Shown here: piece by piece, positions 7,138 to 15,903 of the stretch | Numbering within the stretch: the stretch's first letter is position 1 | Layout: each line of letters begins with the position of its first letter | Assembly: GCF_000173355.1 (NCBI RefSeq) | Contig: NZ_ABXA01000036.1 | Coordinates: 47,334-111,333, forward strand | From: Anaerococcus hydrogenalis DSM 7454 | GTDB taxonomy: Bacteria > Bacillota > Clostridia > Tissierellales > Peptoniphilaceae | Length of the DNA: 64,000 nt | Reading direction: 5' to 3' | Notes under the pieces: generated by a model | The model's database searches: none | What the model saw: only the letters and a program-made list of their open reading frames with translations | Told to the model about the DNA's origin: nothing | Position numbers and translations under genes: made by a program

Positions 7138-8420
7138 TGAGTGGAATTGTAGGAATATTTTCAAAAAAGAAATATAAAAATATTTTCCCAGACCTTTATT
7201 CTGCCCTCTATGCTATCCAACATAGGGGACAGGAGGCTATGGGAATATCTCTTCTTTCTCATGAAAGATTATCAGAAATAAGAGGCAAGGGTGAAATTGC
7301 TAATAATATCGGTCTTGATAATATATCAACTCTTGCAGGAAATGTTGGACTAGCTCATGCAAAATATATGTTTGCTGAAGATGATAGGTCACTTTTACCA
7401 ATGCCTTGGATGTTTTATCCGAAAAATTCTAACCACAAAAATTTAATAGCAATTGATGGTAAATTTTTTGATGAAAATTCTCCAGAAGAAATTGTCAATA
7501 ATTTAAATTCTAAAAATGAAGACGAAATTATTGAATATGTTAATAAGTTAAATGGGGTATATGCTCTTTTGATTGTTAGTGGTAAAAGGATGATTGCTGT
7601 TAGAGACCATTATGGAATCAAAAACCTTTGTGTAGGAAAAAATGATGATAATTATATAGTTGCAAGCGAATCATGTGCAATTGAATCAATAGGTGGACAA
7701 ATTTGCCATGAACTTAAGCCTGGAGAAATTTATATTGTAGATTATGACGGAGAAAAATCATATTTTTCAAAAGAAATTTCAAATTCTCCATGTATTTTTG
7801 ATTTTGTTTACACAGCAAGACCAGATTCATACATAAATGGAGTTAGTGTTTATGATGCAAGGATAAGGATGGGAGAAATTTTATTTAAGGAACATCCAGT
7901 AGATGCTGACATTGTTGTAGGCAGTCCAGATAGTGGACTTATTTCTGCAGTAGGATTTTCTCGTGCATCAAATATAAAATATGAAAGGGCAATAGTTAGA
8001 AATAGGTATATAAATAGGACTTTTATTCTTCCAACAGATTCTACTAGGCAAAAAGGAATTAGGATAAAGCTAAATCCTATCAAACATCTTTTAGAAGGAA
8101 AGAGAGTTGTTTTAGTGGATGATTCTATAGTAAGAGGAAATACTGTAAAAAGAGTAATAGAAATTTTAAGAGAATCGGGAGCTAAAGAAGTTCATATTAG
8201 AATAGCATCTCCTCAAGTTATAAAAGAAGAAAATTATACCTTTGATGTTGCCGATAAGGAACATTTGATAAGTTATAACAGAAGTGTAGAAGAAGTAAGA
8301 AAGATTATTGGAGCAGATTCTTTGGGATTTATTTCCCTAGAAGGATTAAGAGAAGCTTGTGGAAACAAAACATATTATGAAAATTGTTTTGATGGGTTTA
8401 ACCCTTTAGAAAGGAAATAA
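7137..8420 (+). CDS. purF: amidophosphoribosyltransferase with degenerate glutaminase domain
   Basis: PurF makes phosphoribosylamine from PRPP and glutamine, the committed step of purine synthesis. The C-terminal phosphoribosyltransferase half is intact: GSPDSGLISAVGFSRA, VRNRYINRTFI and the PRPP loop VVLVDDSIVRGNT (about residues 323-335) are all present. The N-terminal glutaminase half is odd. The protein begins MSGIVGIF, with serine in place of the Cys nucleophile. The usual HVRYST is HAKYMF (74-79), and the HNGN region reads IAIDGKF. At 427 residues it is somewhat short, and the cysteine of the PCFYG motif that binds an iron-sulfur cluster in Bacillus PurF is missing. It may use free ammonia or another amide donor; that is inference. 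Confidence 0.9.
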   Translation: MSGIVGIFSKKKYKNIFPDLYSALYAIQHRGQEAMGISLLSHERLSEIRGKGEIANNIGLDNISTLAGNVGLAHAKYMFAEDDRSLLPMPWMFYPKNSNHKNLIAIDGKFFDENSPEEIVNNLNSKNEDEIIEYVNKLNGVYALLIVSGKRMIAVRDHYGIKNLCVGKNDDNYIVASESCAIESIGGQICHELKPGEIYIVDYDGEKSYFSKEISNSPCIFDFVYTARPDSYINGVSVYDARIRMGEILFKEHPVDADIVVGSPDSGLISAVGFSRASNIKYERAIVRNRYINRTFILPTDSTRQKGIRIKLNPIKHLLEGKRVVLVDDSIVRGNTVKRVIEILRESGAKEVHIRIASPQVIKEENYTFDVADKEHLISYNRSVEEVRKIIGADSLGFISLEGLREACGNKTYYENCFDGFNPLERK

Positions 8421-8421
8421 A

Positions 8422-9447
8422 ATGTCAATAAATTATAAAGATGCTGGTGTTGATGTAGAAAATGGCCAAAAAGAAGTTGAATTAATTAAAAGTATTGTAG
8501 AAAAAACACAATCAAAAAATGTTTTAAGTAAAATTGGAGGATTTTCAGGATTATTTAGCCTTGAAAATTTAGATGTTAAAAATCCAGTTTTAGTTTCAGG
8601 AACAGATGGGGTTGGAACAAAAGTAATGCTTGCACAAATGATGGATAAGCACGATACAATTGGAATTGATTGTGTTGCAATGTGTGTAAATGATATTTTG
8701 TGCCAAGGAGCAAGACCCTTATTTTTCCTCGACTATATTGCCTGTGGTAAACTTATTCCAGAAAAAATGGAAAAAATTGTAAAAGGTGTTGCTGACGGAT
8801 GTCTTCAAGCAAAATCTTCTTTAATTGGTGGAGAAACTGCAGAAATGCCAGGACTTTATAAGGAAAATGACTATGATCTTGCAGGATTTTGTGTAGGAAT
8901 AGTTGATAGGGAAAAAATAATTACCGGTGAAAAAATAAAAAAAGGAGACCATATTTTTGGCCTAAGATCTTCAGGTATCCATTCAAATGGATATTCTCTT
9001 GTAAGAAAAATCATCTTTGAAAAGGAAAAATTATCCTTAGATCAAAAAATTGATGGACTAGAAACAAGTCTTGGTGAAGAACTTTTAAAACCTACAAAAA
9101 TTTATGTGAAAGAAGTTTTAGCCTTACTTGATAAAATTAAAATAAATGGCCTAAGCCATATAACTGGTGGAGGATTTTATGAAAACATACCAAGAATGAT
9201 TCCTGATGGACTTTGTGCAAAAATTGACCTTACAAATGTAGAAGCTCCAAAAATATTTTCATTTTTACAAAAGTGGGGAAATCTTAACAAAAAAGATATG
9301 TATGAAACTTTCAACATGGGCGTTGGCCTAGTATTTGCTGTTGATAAAAAATACGAAGAAGATGTAAGAAAAATTATTGATGAAAATGAACTTTTAGACC
9401 TTGGAGAAGTTGTAGAAAATGATGAAAAACTCGACCTCAAATTTTAA
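8422..9447 (+). CDS. purM: phosphoribosylformylglycinamidine cyclo-ligase (AIR synthetase)
   Basis: PurM closes the imidazole ring, turning FGAM into AIR with ATP. The 341-residue protein matches the family along its length: INYKDAGVDVENG at the start, VSGTDGVGTKVMLA, IGIDCVAMCVNDILCQGARPLFFLDYIA, GGETAEMPGLY and HITGGGFYENIPRM. AAGGAAATAA precedes the ATG. Its C-terminus overlaps the purN start by 29 bases. The substrate FGAM requires PurL, which is not encoded in this window. Confidence 0.96.
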   Translation: MSINYKDAGVDVENGQKEVELIKSIVEKTQSKNVLSKIGGFSGLFSLENLDVKNPVLVSGTDGVGTKVMLAQMMDKHDTIGIDCVAMCVNDILCQGARPLFFLDYIACGKLIPEKMEKIVKGVADGCLQAKSSLIGGETAEMPGLYKENDYDLAGFCVGIVDREKIITGEKIKKGDHIFGLRSSGIHSNGYSLVRKIIFEKEKLSLDQKIDGLETSLGEELLKPTKIYVKEVLALLDKIKINGLSHITGGGFYENIPRMIPDGLCAKIDLTNVEAPKIFSFLQKWGNLNKKDMYETFNMGVGLVFAVDKKYEEDVRKIIDENELLDLGEVVENDEKLDLKF

Positions 9448-10045
9448 AAATATTGCCATATTAATATCAGGATCTGGAACTAACCTCCAAGCCATAATAA
9501 ACTCTTGTGAGAAAAAAGAAATAAATGGCCAAATTTCCATAGTGATTTCTAATAAACATGATGCATACGGACTTGAAAGAGCCAAAAAATCCTCTATAAA
9601 AACTATGGTTTGTACAGACAATGATTTACTACTTAATACATTAAAAAAAGAAAATATTGACCTTGTAGTTCTTGCAGGATATCTAAAAATTTTACCTCAA
9701 TCAATAATTGACCAATATGAATCAAAAATTATTAATATCCACCCATCCCTCATACCTTCATTTTGTGGGATGGGATTTTATGGAAGAAGGGTTCATGAAA
9801 AAGTTTTTGAAAAAGGTGTGAAATTTACAGGAGCAACTACTCACTTTGTAACAAAAGATGCTGATGCTGGTCCTATAATTTATCAAGAAATTGTAAAAAT
9901 TGACCAAGATGACACAATTGATGAAATTGCAAAAAATGTATTGGAAAAAGAACATGAAATTTTAAAAAAATCTGTAAGAGATTATTGTGATGATTTGTTT
10001 TACATAAAAGATAATAAGGTTTTCGTAAAAAATAGGAGTCTTTGA
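9419..10045 (+). CDS. purN: phosphoribosylglycinamide formyltransferase
   Basis: PurN formylates GAR using 10-formyltetrahydrofolate. The conserved N-terminal IAILISGSGTNLQAII, the catalytic IINIHPSLIPSF (Asn and His) and the DADAGPII loop with the catalytic Asp are all present. The insertion CGMGFYGRRVHEKVF after PSF is typical of clostridial PurN. The 208-residue length is normal. It starts inside the end of purM (ATG at 9419, or the next codon) and its stop overlaps the purD start in TGATG, so the genes are translationally coupled. Confidence 0.94.
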   Translation: MMKNSTSNFKNIAILISGSGTNLQAIINSCEKKEINGQISIVISNKHDAYGLERAKKSSIKTMVCTDNDLLLNTLKKENIDLVVLAGYLKILPQSIIDQYESKIINIHPSLIPSFCGMGFYGRRVHEKVFEKGVKFTGATTHFVTKDADAGPIIYQEIVKIDQDDTIDEIAKNVLEKEHEILKKSVRDYCDDLFYIKDNKVFVKNRSL

Positions 10046-11290
10046 TGAAAGTTTTAATAATTGGAAATGGTGGAAGAGAACACGCTTTGGCATGGAAGAT
10101 ATCAAAATCAAAAAAAAGTTGATCAAATATTTATGGCAAAGGGAAATGCAGGAACTAATAGTTTTTGTAAAAACATAGACATTGAACCTACAGATATAAA
10201 GGCTTTAGTAGATTTTTCTAAAAAAGAAAAAATTGACCTTACCATAGTAGGACCTGAAGATCCTTTATGTATGGGGATTGTAGATGAGTTTGAAAAAAAT
10301 AATCTTAGAATTTTTGGTCCAAATAAAGAATGTGCTAGATTTGAAAAATCAAAAAAATTCACCAAAAATTTCCTAGAAAAGTATGAAATTCCAACTGCAA
10401 AATATAAGTCTTTTGATGACTTTAACAAAGCTAAAAAATCCCTAAAAGAATTTTCCTATCCTTTAGTAATAAAGGCAGATGGACTTTGCCTTGGAAAAGG
10501 GGTTATAATTTGCGAAGATGAAAAAAAGGCCCTTGAAACTCTAGATGATATTTTTGTAAAAAAAATATTTGGTGATGAGGGAAAAACAGTAGTAATAGAA
10601 GAATTTTTAAAGGGAGAAGAAGCTTCACTCTTATGTTTAGTATCAAATAACAAACTATTCCCACTAGAGACTTGTAAGGATCACAAGCAAATTTATGCTG
10701 GAAATAAGGGACCAAATACAGGTGGCGTTGGAACATACTCCCCAAGTAAATTTTCTAAAAAAACAGAGGAAAATATAGAAAAGATTTTAAAACAAATAGA
10801 AGATGGATTTAATGATTCGAAATTTTCCTATAATGGAATTTTATTTATTGGATTTATGATAGATAAGGACTTGCCTAAGGTATTAGAATTTAATGTAAGA
10901 TTTGGAGATCCAGAAACAGAAACTCTCATGCCAAGACTTGAAAGTGATCTTGTAGAAATAATAGAAAAAACTCTTGATAATACCTTAAAAAAAGAAGATA
11001 TAAAATGGTCAGATGACTTTTCTCTTTGTGTAATTTTAGTTTCTGAAGGCTATCCTCTAAAATATGAAAAAGAAAAAGAAATAAAGGGATTTGATCAGGT
11101 AAAAGATTCTCTAATTTTTCACAATGGTACAAAGATAAAGGATGGAAAAATTTTGACAGATGGAGGAAGAGTTTTAACCATTAATGCTTGTGGAAAAGAT
11201 TTAGAGACTGCAAGAAAAATTGCCTACAAAGACTGTGAAAAAATAGAATATGAAAATAAGTATTATAGAAAAGATATAGGATTAAATTAG
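10045..11290 (+). CDS. purD: phosphoribosylamine-glycine ligase (GAR synthetase), frame break at 10110-10117
   Basis: PurD joins glycine to phosphoribosylamine with ATP. The true start is the ATG at 10045 that overlaps the purN stop, giving MKVLIIGNGGREHALAWKI, the classic PurD N-terminus. A run of eight A at 10110-10117 should be seven; removing one A reads SKSKKVDQIFMAKGNAGT into the long downstream frame. That frame carries the ATP-grasp elements VIKADGLCLGKG, EEFLKGEEASLL and LEFNVRFGDPETE. The corrected length is about 414 residues, as expected. It ends the purine operon, with a terminator at its stop codon. Confidence 0.93.
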
Positions 11291-11311
11291 CTAGTTTTAC
11301 TAGCTTTTTTT
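11290..11311 (+). terminator. Rho-independent terminator of the purine operon
   Basis: GCTAG-TTTTA-CTAGC followed by a run of seven T begins at the purD stop codon. Confidence 0.8.
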
Positions 11312-11370
11312 ATTTATTTCGTATGAGAGCTAGATATTGTGCAAATAAAAATGAAAAATAATTTGCAATA

Positions 11371-11392
11371 TGTTATAATAATACATATTATT
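11371..11392 (+). promoter_or_regulatory. extended -10 promoter overlapping an inverted repeat
   Basis: TGTTATAAT (11371-11379) is an extended -10 element without a clear -35 box. It overlaps a perfect inverted repeat AATAATA-CA-TATTATT (11377-11392), about 30 bases before the RmlD-like gene. The repeat could be an operator, but AT-rich palindromes arise easily by chance here. Confidence 0.4.
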
Positions 11393-11423
11393 ATTTTTTT
11401 TAACATTATAGAAAGGAAAATTT

Positions 11424-12275
11424 ATGAGAATTAACACAATTTGGATTACAGGAGCCCATGGTAGACTTGGATCGACTCTTGTAAGATATTTAGATCCTTT
11501 GGAAGCTGAAATAATAGCTACAGATAAGGAAGAAGTTGATATTACAAATCAAGAAGAAGTAAATTTATTTGTAGATAGGAATAGGCCAAAAATAATTATA
11601 AATTGCTCAGGAATTACTGATAGACTAAAATGTGAAAATGATCCTGATAAGGCATATTTATTAAATGCTTTAGGAGCAAAAAATATTGCCATAGCATCTA
11701 ATAGGGTAAGGGCAAAACTTGTTCAATTATCTACAGCAGATGTTTTTGATGGTCAAACTATCCATCCATACAAGGAAATTGATAAGGCAAATCCAAACTC
11801 TGTTTATGGCAAAAGTAAATTTTTGGCAGAAGAATTTGTAAAAGATTTTGCTGATAGATATTTTATTGTAAGGGTATCAAGGCTTTATTCTAAGGAAAAT
11901 AATTTGGTTGAATCAATTATAGACCAAGGTAAAAATGGACTCATAAAAGTACCAAAATCAAGATATGGCTCACCAACTTCAGCTTATGAACTTTCAAAAT
12001 TTTTAATTTCTATTATGGATACAAATGCCTATGGTGTTTATCATGCATCCTGTGAAGGAACCTGTTCTTTTAGAGCCTTTGCACAAAAAATTGTAGACTT
12101 AACAAAACTTGATGCAAGAATAGAAGAAGTAAGAGATTCTGATAGGATAGATTTTGAACCAGCATTTAGGGGAATAGATAATTATTATTTAGATCTTTTG
12201 GGGAAAAACACTTTTTCAACTTGGGAAGATGCACTAAAGGACTATCTGAGAAGGGAGTATGGTTATGACTGCTAA
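11424..12275 (+). CDS. RmlD-like NAD(P)-dependent sugar-nucleotide reductase (extended SDR)
   Basis: The 283-residue protein starts with a Rossmann fold, TGAHGRLGSTLV, and has the extended-SDR catalytic pair YGKSK (about 127-131) preceded by QLSTADVFDG. This is the layout of dTDP-4-dehydrorhamnose reductase and relatives in the RmlD_sub_bind family. No other rhamnose or surface-sugar genes are nearby, so its substrate is uncertain. GAAAGG precedes the ATG. Its end overlaps the start of the next gene region, suggesting a two-gene operon with the symporter. Confidence 0.75.
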   Translation: MRINTIWITGAHGRLGSTLVRYLDPLEAEIIATDKEEVDITNQEEVNLFVDRNRPKIIINCSGITDRLKCENDPDKAYLLNALGAKNIAIASNRVRAKLVQLSTADVFDGQTIHPYKEIDKANPNSVYGKSKFLAEEFVKDFADRYFIVRVSRLYSKENNLVESIIDQGKNGLIKVPKSRYGSPTSAYELSKFLISIMDTNAYGVYHASCEGTCSFRAFAQKIVDLTKLDARIEEVRDSDRIDFEPAFRGIDNYYLDLLGKNTFSTWEDALKDYLRREYGYDC

Positions 12276-13536
12276 ATCTCAAAGAAAAAGAGGACTAACA
12301 TCCAAAATATTTATAGCCTTAATTTTGGGAATGGTCCTTGGGATTGTAATGCATTATTTTATACCACAAAGTCATATAAAAGATGATATTGTTATTGATG
12401 GAATTTTTTATATACTAGGACAAATGTTTATAAGGGCTATGCAAATGCTTGTAGTTCCACTTGTATTTTTTTCAATCGCAGATGGTTGTAGAAATATGGG
12501 AGATACAAAAACTTTGGGAAAAGTTGGAGTTCGAATAGTAGCTTTTTATTTATTAACAACTTCTCTTGCAATAATAGTCGCATTATCTATAGCTTCTATT
12601 GTTAGTCCTGGTAAGGGAATGAATATGAAATTGGGATCAAATGAATTTAATATGGATACAGGAGAAAAAACTTCGATAAAAGATACCTTATTAAACATGA
12701 TTCCAACAAACCCAATCGAGGCCTTGGCAAAGGGAGATATGTTACAAATAATAATTTTTGCAGTTATAGTTGGACTTTTAATTGCATCAATGGAAGATAG
12801 GCTAGAAACTTTAGGAAATATAATTACAGAAATGAACGATTTGATGATGAGTATGACAATGGCTGTTATGAAACTTGCCCCAATTGGTGTATTTTTCTTA
12901 ATAGCAAGAACATTTTCTAGTTTAGGTTATGATGTAATTTTATCAATGCTTTCCTATATGCTTTCGGTTGTATTGGGACTTGCCTTCCAACTTTTAATAG
13001 TTTATATGCTTTTGTTAACACTTTTTGTAAGGGTAAATCCATTTTCATTTTTGAAAAAATATTTCCCAGTTATGACTTTTGCATTTTCAACAGCATCATC
13101 AAATGCAACAGTTCCCTTAAATATTCAAACCTTAGAAGAAATTGGAGTTGATAAGAAAATTTCTTCATTTACAATTCCTTTGGGATCTACAATAAATATG
13201 GACGGAACAGCAATAATGCAAGGAGTTGCTGTAGTATTTATATCAAATGCTTATGGAATAGATTTAACTTTAAACGATTATATAACTGTAATCTTAACAG
13301 CAACAATAGCATCAGTCGGAACAGCAGGAATTCCTTCAGTAGGTCTTGTAACCTTATCAATGGTCTTATCATCAGTTGGTCTTCCAGTAGAAGGAATTGC
13401 CATGATAATGGGAATAGATAGAATTTTAGATATGGCAAGAACTGCAATAAATACAACAGGAGATGCATCTGGAACAATGATAGTTGCAAATTCTGTAGGT
13501 TCATTTGATAAAGAAAAATTTAATAAAAGAGTTTAA
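12265..13536 (+). CDS. sodium:dicarboxylate (glutamate/aspartate-type) symporter, DAACS family
   Basis: About eight membrane helices and two re-entrant-loop signatures identify this transporter. SSSNATVPL is the serine-rich hairpin, GSTINMDGTA holds the NMDGT substrate/sodium motif, and MARTAINTTGDASGTMIVA is the last helix with the conserved aspartate and asparagine region. Family members import acidic amino acids or C4-dicarboxylates with sodium or protons. I chose the ATG at 12265 because AAGGGAG is spaced seven bases from it, whereas the ATG at 12259 is only one base away. It overlaps the end of the RmlD-like gene. Confidence 0.88.
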   Translation: MTAKSQRKRGLTSKIFIALILGMVLGIVMHYFIPQSHIKDDIVIDGIFYILGQMFIRAMQMLVVPLVFFSIADGCRNMGDTKTLGKVGVRIVAFYLLTTSLAIIVALSIASIVSPGKGMNMKLGSNEFNMDTGEKTSIKDTLLNMIPTNPIEALAKGDMLQIIIFAVIVGLLIASMEDRLETLGNIITEMNDLMMSMTMAVMKLAPIGVFFLIARTFSSLGYDVILSMLSYMLSVVLGLAFQLLIVYMLLLTLFVRVNPFSFLKKYFPVMTFAFSTASSNATVPLNIQTLEEIGVDKKISSFTIPLGSTINMDGTAIMQGVAVVFISNAYGIDLTLNDYITVILTATIASVGTAGIPSVGLVTLSMVLSSVGLPVEGIAMIMGIDRILDMARTAINTTGDASGTMIVANSVGSFDKEKFNKRV

Positions 13537-13539
13537 AAT

Positions 13540-13570
13540 AAAAAGTTGATAAAGGAATCCTTTATCAACT
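13540..13570. terminator. bidirectional terminator between the symporter and zur-like genes
   Basis: AAAAGTTGATAAAGGA and TCCTTTATCAACTTTT form a long perfect stem with a very short loop and T or A runs on both sides. It serves the two convergent genes that flank it. Confidence 0.85.
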
Positions 13571-13573
13571 TTT

Positions 13574-13996
13574 TTATATTTTATGTTTTTTTTGACAGTC
13601 AGGACAGATTCCTGTAAATTCAAAACTGTGTCCCTTAATAATAAAACCTGTTTCTTTTTCAATTTTTTCTTCAACTTCATGAATTGGGCAATTTTCTAAA
13701 ATAAATTTTTTATTACAAGACATGCAAGTTATAAAATGTTTGTGGTCATTTGTATTTAATTGAAAATAAGAAATACCATCAAGGTTTGTATTTTTTAAAA
13801 GAAGATCAACTTCTTCTAAGGTATTTAAATTCCTATAAATTGTAGAAAGATCTAGGTTTATCTTATCATCTTTTAATTTTTCTAAAATTTCCTCTGCAGA
13901 AATGGGATCTTTATTTTCTATTATTTTTTCTAAAATAATCCTTCTTTTTTCAGTTACTCTAATATTTTTACTTCTTAATAAATCAGCTGCTTTCAA
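13574..13996 (-). CDS. Fur-family metalloregulator, probably zinc-sensing (Zur-like)
   Basis: This is a winged-helix Fur-family repressor: residues 1-80 hold the DNA-binding part (RVTEKRRIILEKI...DLSTIYRNLNTLEE), and the C-terminal part has the metal-site signature DHKHFITC followed by two CxxC pairs (CMSCNKKF, CPDCQKKHKI) for a structural zinc. I place the start at the TTG at 13996, because AGAGGTG is correctly spaced there and this gives the usual 140 residues; the longer frame has an untypical N-terminus. It is divergent from znuA with a palindrome in between, so zinc rather than iron is the likely signal. Confidence 0.85.
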   Translation of the reverse strand: MKAADLLRSKNIRVTEKRRIILEKIIENKDPISAEEILEKLKDDKINLDLSTIYRNLNTLEEVDLLLKNTNLDGISYFQLNTNDHKHFITCMSCNKKFILENCPIHEVEEKIEKETGFIIKGHSFEFTGICPDCQKKHKI

Positions 13997-14026
13997 AAAA
14001 TTCACCTCTTTATTTATAATATCATA

Positions 14027-14054
14027 TTGACAAAAAATAAAACAGTTATATAAT
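14027..14054 (+). promoter_or_regulatory. sigma-A promoter of znuA
   Basis: TTGACA (14027-14032) and TATAAT (14049-14054) are both consensus, spaced by 16 bases. Transcription would begin at the palindrome that follows. Confidence 0.85.
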
Positions 14055-14059
14055 ACTTC

Positions 14060-14076
14060 TTGCAAATGATTCGCAA
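14060..14076. promoter_or_regulatory. putative Zur operator, TTGCAAATGATTCGCAA
   Basis: A 17-base inverted repeat with an odd centre and one mismatch begins six bases after the znuA -10 box and ends just before the ribosome binding site. A 7-1-7-like geometry at the transcription start of a zinc transporter, opposite a Fur-family gene, is what a Zur operator should look like. Binding is inferred. Confidence 0.65.
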
Positions 14077-14089
14077 TAAGGAGGAAAAA

Positions 14090-15237
14090 ATGAAAAAGAA
14101 ATTTTTAGCGATAGCTTTAGTTTTGGGTCTTTTTGTAACAGGATGTGCAAAAAATAACCAAACAAACAGCTCAAATGATTCAAACAGTTCAAATGAAACA
14201 AATCAAAGTGAAAAATCTACAAAAGAAACTATATATGCTTCTTTTTATCCAATTTATAATCTAACTAAACAAATAGCTGGAGATAAATTTAATGTAGAAT
14301 CTTTTACAAATTTAAATACAGAAGTTCATGATTTTGAACCATCAGCAAAAGATATGGCAAAATTATCTGATGCTAAGGTTTTATTTTTAAATGGAGCAGG
14401 TCTTGAATCTTGGAAAGATAAGGTTGAAGATGCCTCAAAAGTAGAAATGGTTGATACATCTAAGGGAATTGATTTAATAAAAACTGAGGATGAAGAAGAT
14501 CATGACCACGAAGATGGTGACCATCATGATCATGAAGGCTCACAAGAAGATAAAGATAGTGATCATCACGACCACGAAGACAAAGACGACCATGACCATG
14601 AAAGCATGGAAGATAGTGAAGACTCTGACCACCATGATCACGAAGATGCTGATCACCATGATCATGACCATGAAGATGAAGAAGAAGGACATCACCACCA
14701 TCACCACCACCATGGTATGTATGATCCACATATTTGGTTAAGTCCAAAAAATGGAATTATTCAAGCAAAAAATATTGCTGACAAACTTTCAGAAATAGAC
14801 CCAGAAAATAAAGATTATTACATGGGAAATTTTGAAAAATTAAAAAAGAACTTGAAGAAATTGATAAAACTTATGGAGAAAAATTAAAAAATAAAGAAAA
14901 TAAAAAATTCTTAGTAGATCATGAAGCATTTTCATACCTTGCTCGTGATTACGGTTTAACCCAAATTCCACTTACTTCAATAACTTCAACAAGTGAAACT
15001 GATGCAAAAACAATGAAAGATTCCATTGACTATGTTAAAAAAGAAAAAATTTCAGCACTTTTCTATGAAAAAGGTGGTTCTGATAAAAATGTTAAGACCT
15101 TAGCAAATGAATTATCACTTGACGCAAAGGCTATAAATACTATAGAATATGCAAGTGATGACGATTTGAAAGCTAATAAAACTTATCAAGAAATGATAAA
15201 AGAAAACTTAGAATTAATGGAAAGTAGTTTAAAATAG
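14090..15237 (+). CDS. znuA: zinc ABC transporter substrate-binding lipoprotein with long His-rich loop (frame break near 14842)
   Basis: The ATG at 14090 follows AAGGAGG and gives a lipoprotein signal peptide ending in the lipobox FVTGC. The cluster A-I metal-binding fold is recognised from IYASFYPIYNLTKQIAGD, EVHDFEPSAKDM and YDPHIWLSP, which supply the zinc-binding histidines. Between about residues 138 and 208 lies an unusually long loop of His/Asp/Glu with runs such as DHHDHE and eight consecutive histidines, as in ZnuA-type zinc collectors. Adding one A to the six-A run at 14842-14847 joins this part to the C-terminal half, which reads LVDHEAFSYLARDYG. Corrected length is about 382 residues. 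Confidence 0.92.
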
Positions 15238-15903
15238 ATGAAGGATATAGAAGTTAAAGACTTAGTCTTTTCTTACGGCAAGGATAATATATTAAAAAAT
15301 ATAAGTTTTGATTTAAATAGGGGAGATTTTTTGACAATCCAGGGCGAAAATGGCTCTGGAAAGTCTACCCTTATAAAATTAATTTTAAAAGATTTGAAGA
15401 AAAAATCAGGACAAATAAAATTATTTGGCAAAGACATTGAAGAATTTGATGATTTTTCTAAAATCGGATATGTACCCCAAGTTAATGATGCAAACAAAGT
15501 AGCCTTTCCAGTAACTGGAAAAGAATTTGTTGTTTTAAATTTGTATAAAAAATTTAATATTTTTAATAGGCCAACAAAAAAATGTTATAAAAAAGTTTAT
15601 GATACTTTTGAAATTTTAAATATAGAAAATCTTTTAAATATTCCTTTTAATCAACTTTCGGGAGGCCAAGCTCAAAAAGTTATGATTGCAAGGGCAATGG
15701 TCAACGATCCTGATCTTCTTATTTTAGATGAGCCTACCGTTGGTGTTGATGAAAATTCGAAAAGAGACTTTCTTAAACTTCTAGCCCACTTAAATGATGA
15801 ACATAAAATTTCAATTTTAATGATTTCTCATGAGATGGATATTGTAAGAGAATTTTCTAAAAGTCAGATTAGGATAAAAAATGGAAGGATAGTAGATGCT
15901 TAG
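15238..15903 (+). CDS. znuC: zinc ABC transporter ATP-binding protein
   Basis: The 221-residue ATPase has Walker A GENGSGKS, the Q-loop VPQVND, the signature LSGGQAQKVMIARAM, Walker B LLILDEPTVGVD and the switch histidine in ISHEMD. It begins on the base right after the znuA stop, so its translation depends on coupling. It powers zinc uptake with ZnuA and ZnuB. Confidence 0.93.
   Translation: MKDIEVKDLVFSYGKDNILKNISFDLNRGDFLTIQGENGSGKSTLIKLILKDLKKKSGQIKLFGKDIEEFDDFSKIGYVPQVNDANKVAFPVTGKEFVVLNLYKKFNIFNRPTKKCYKKVYDTFEILNIENLLNIPFNQLSGGQAQKVMIARAMVNDPDLLILDEPTVGVDENSKRDFLKLLAHLNDEHKISILMISHEMDIVREFSKSQIRIKNGRIVDA

Noticed and set aside
14460..14747. Long open frames on the opposite strand and in another frame of the His-rich znuA loop
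   Set aside because: They are by-products of the repetitive GAT/CAC/GAA codons; the peptides are low-complexity, and they have no ribosome binding site.
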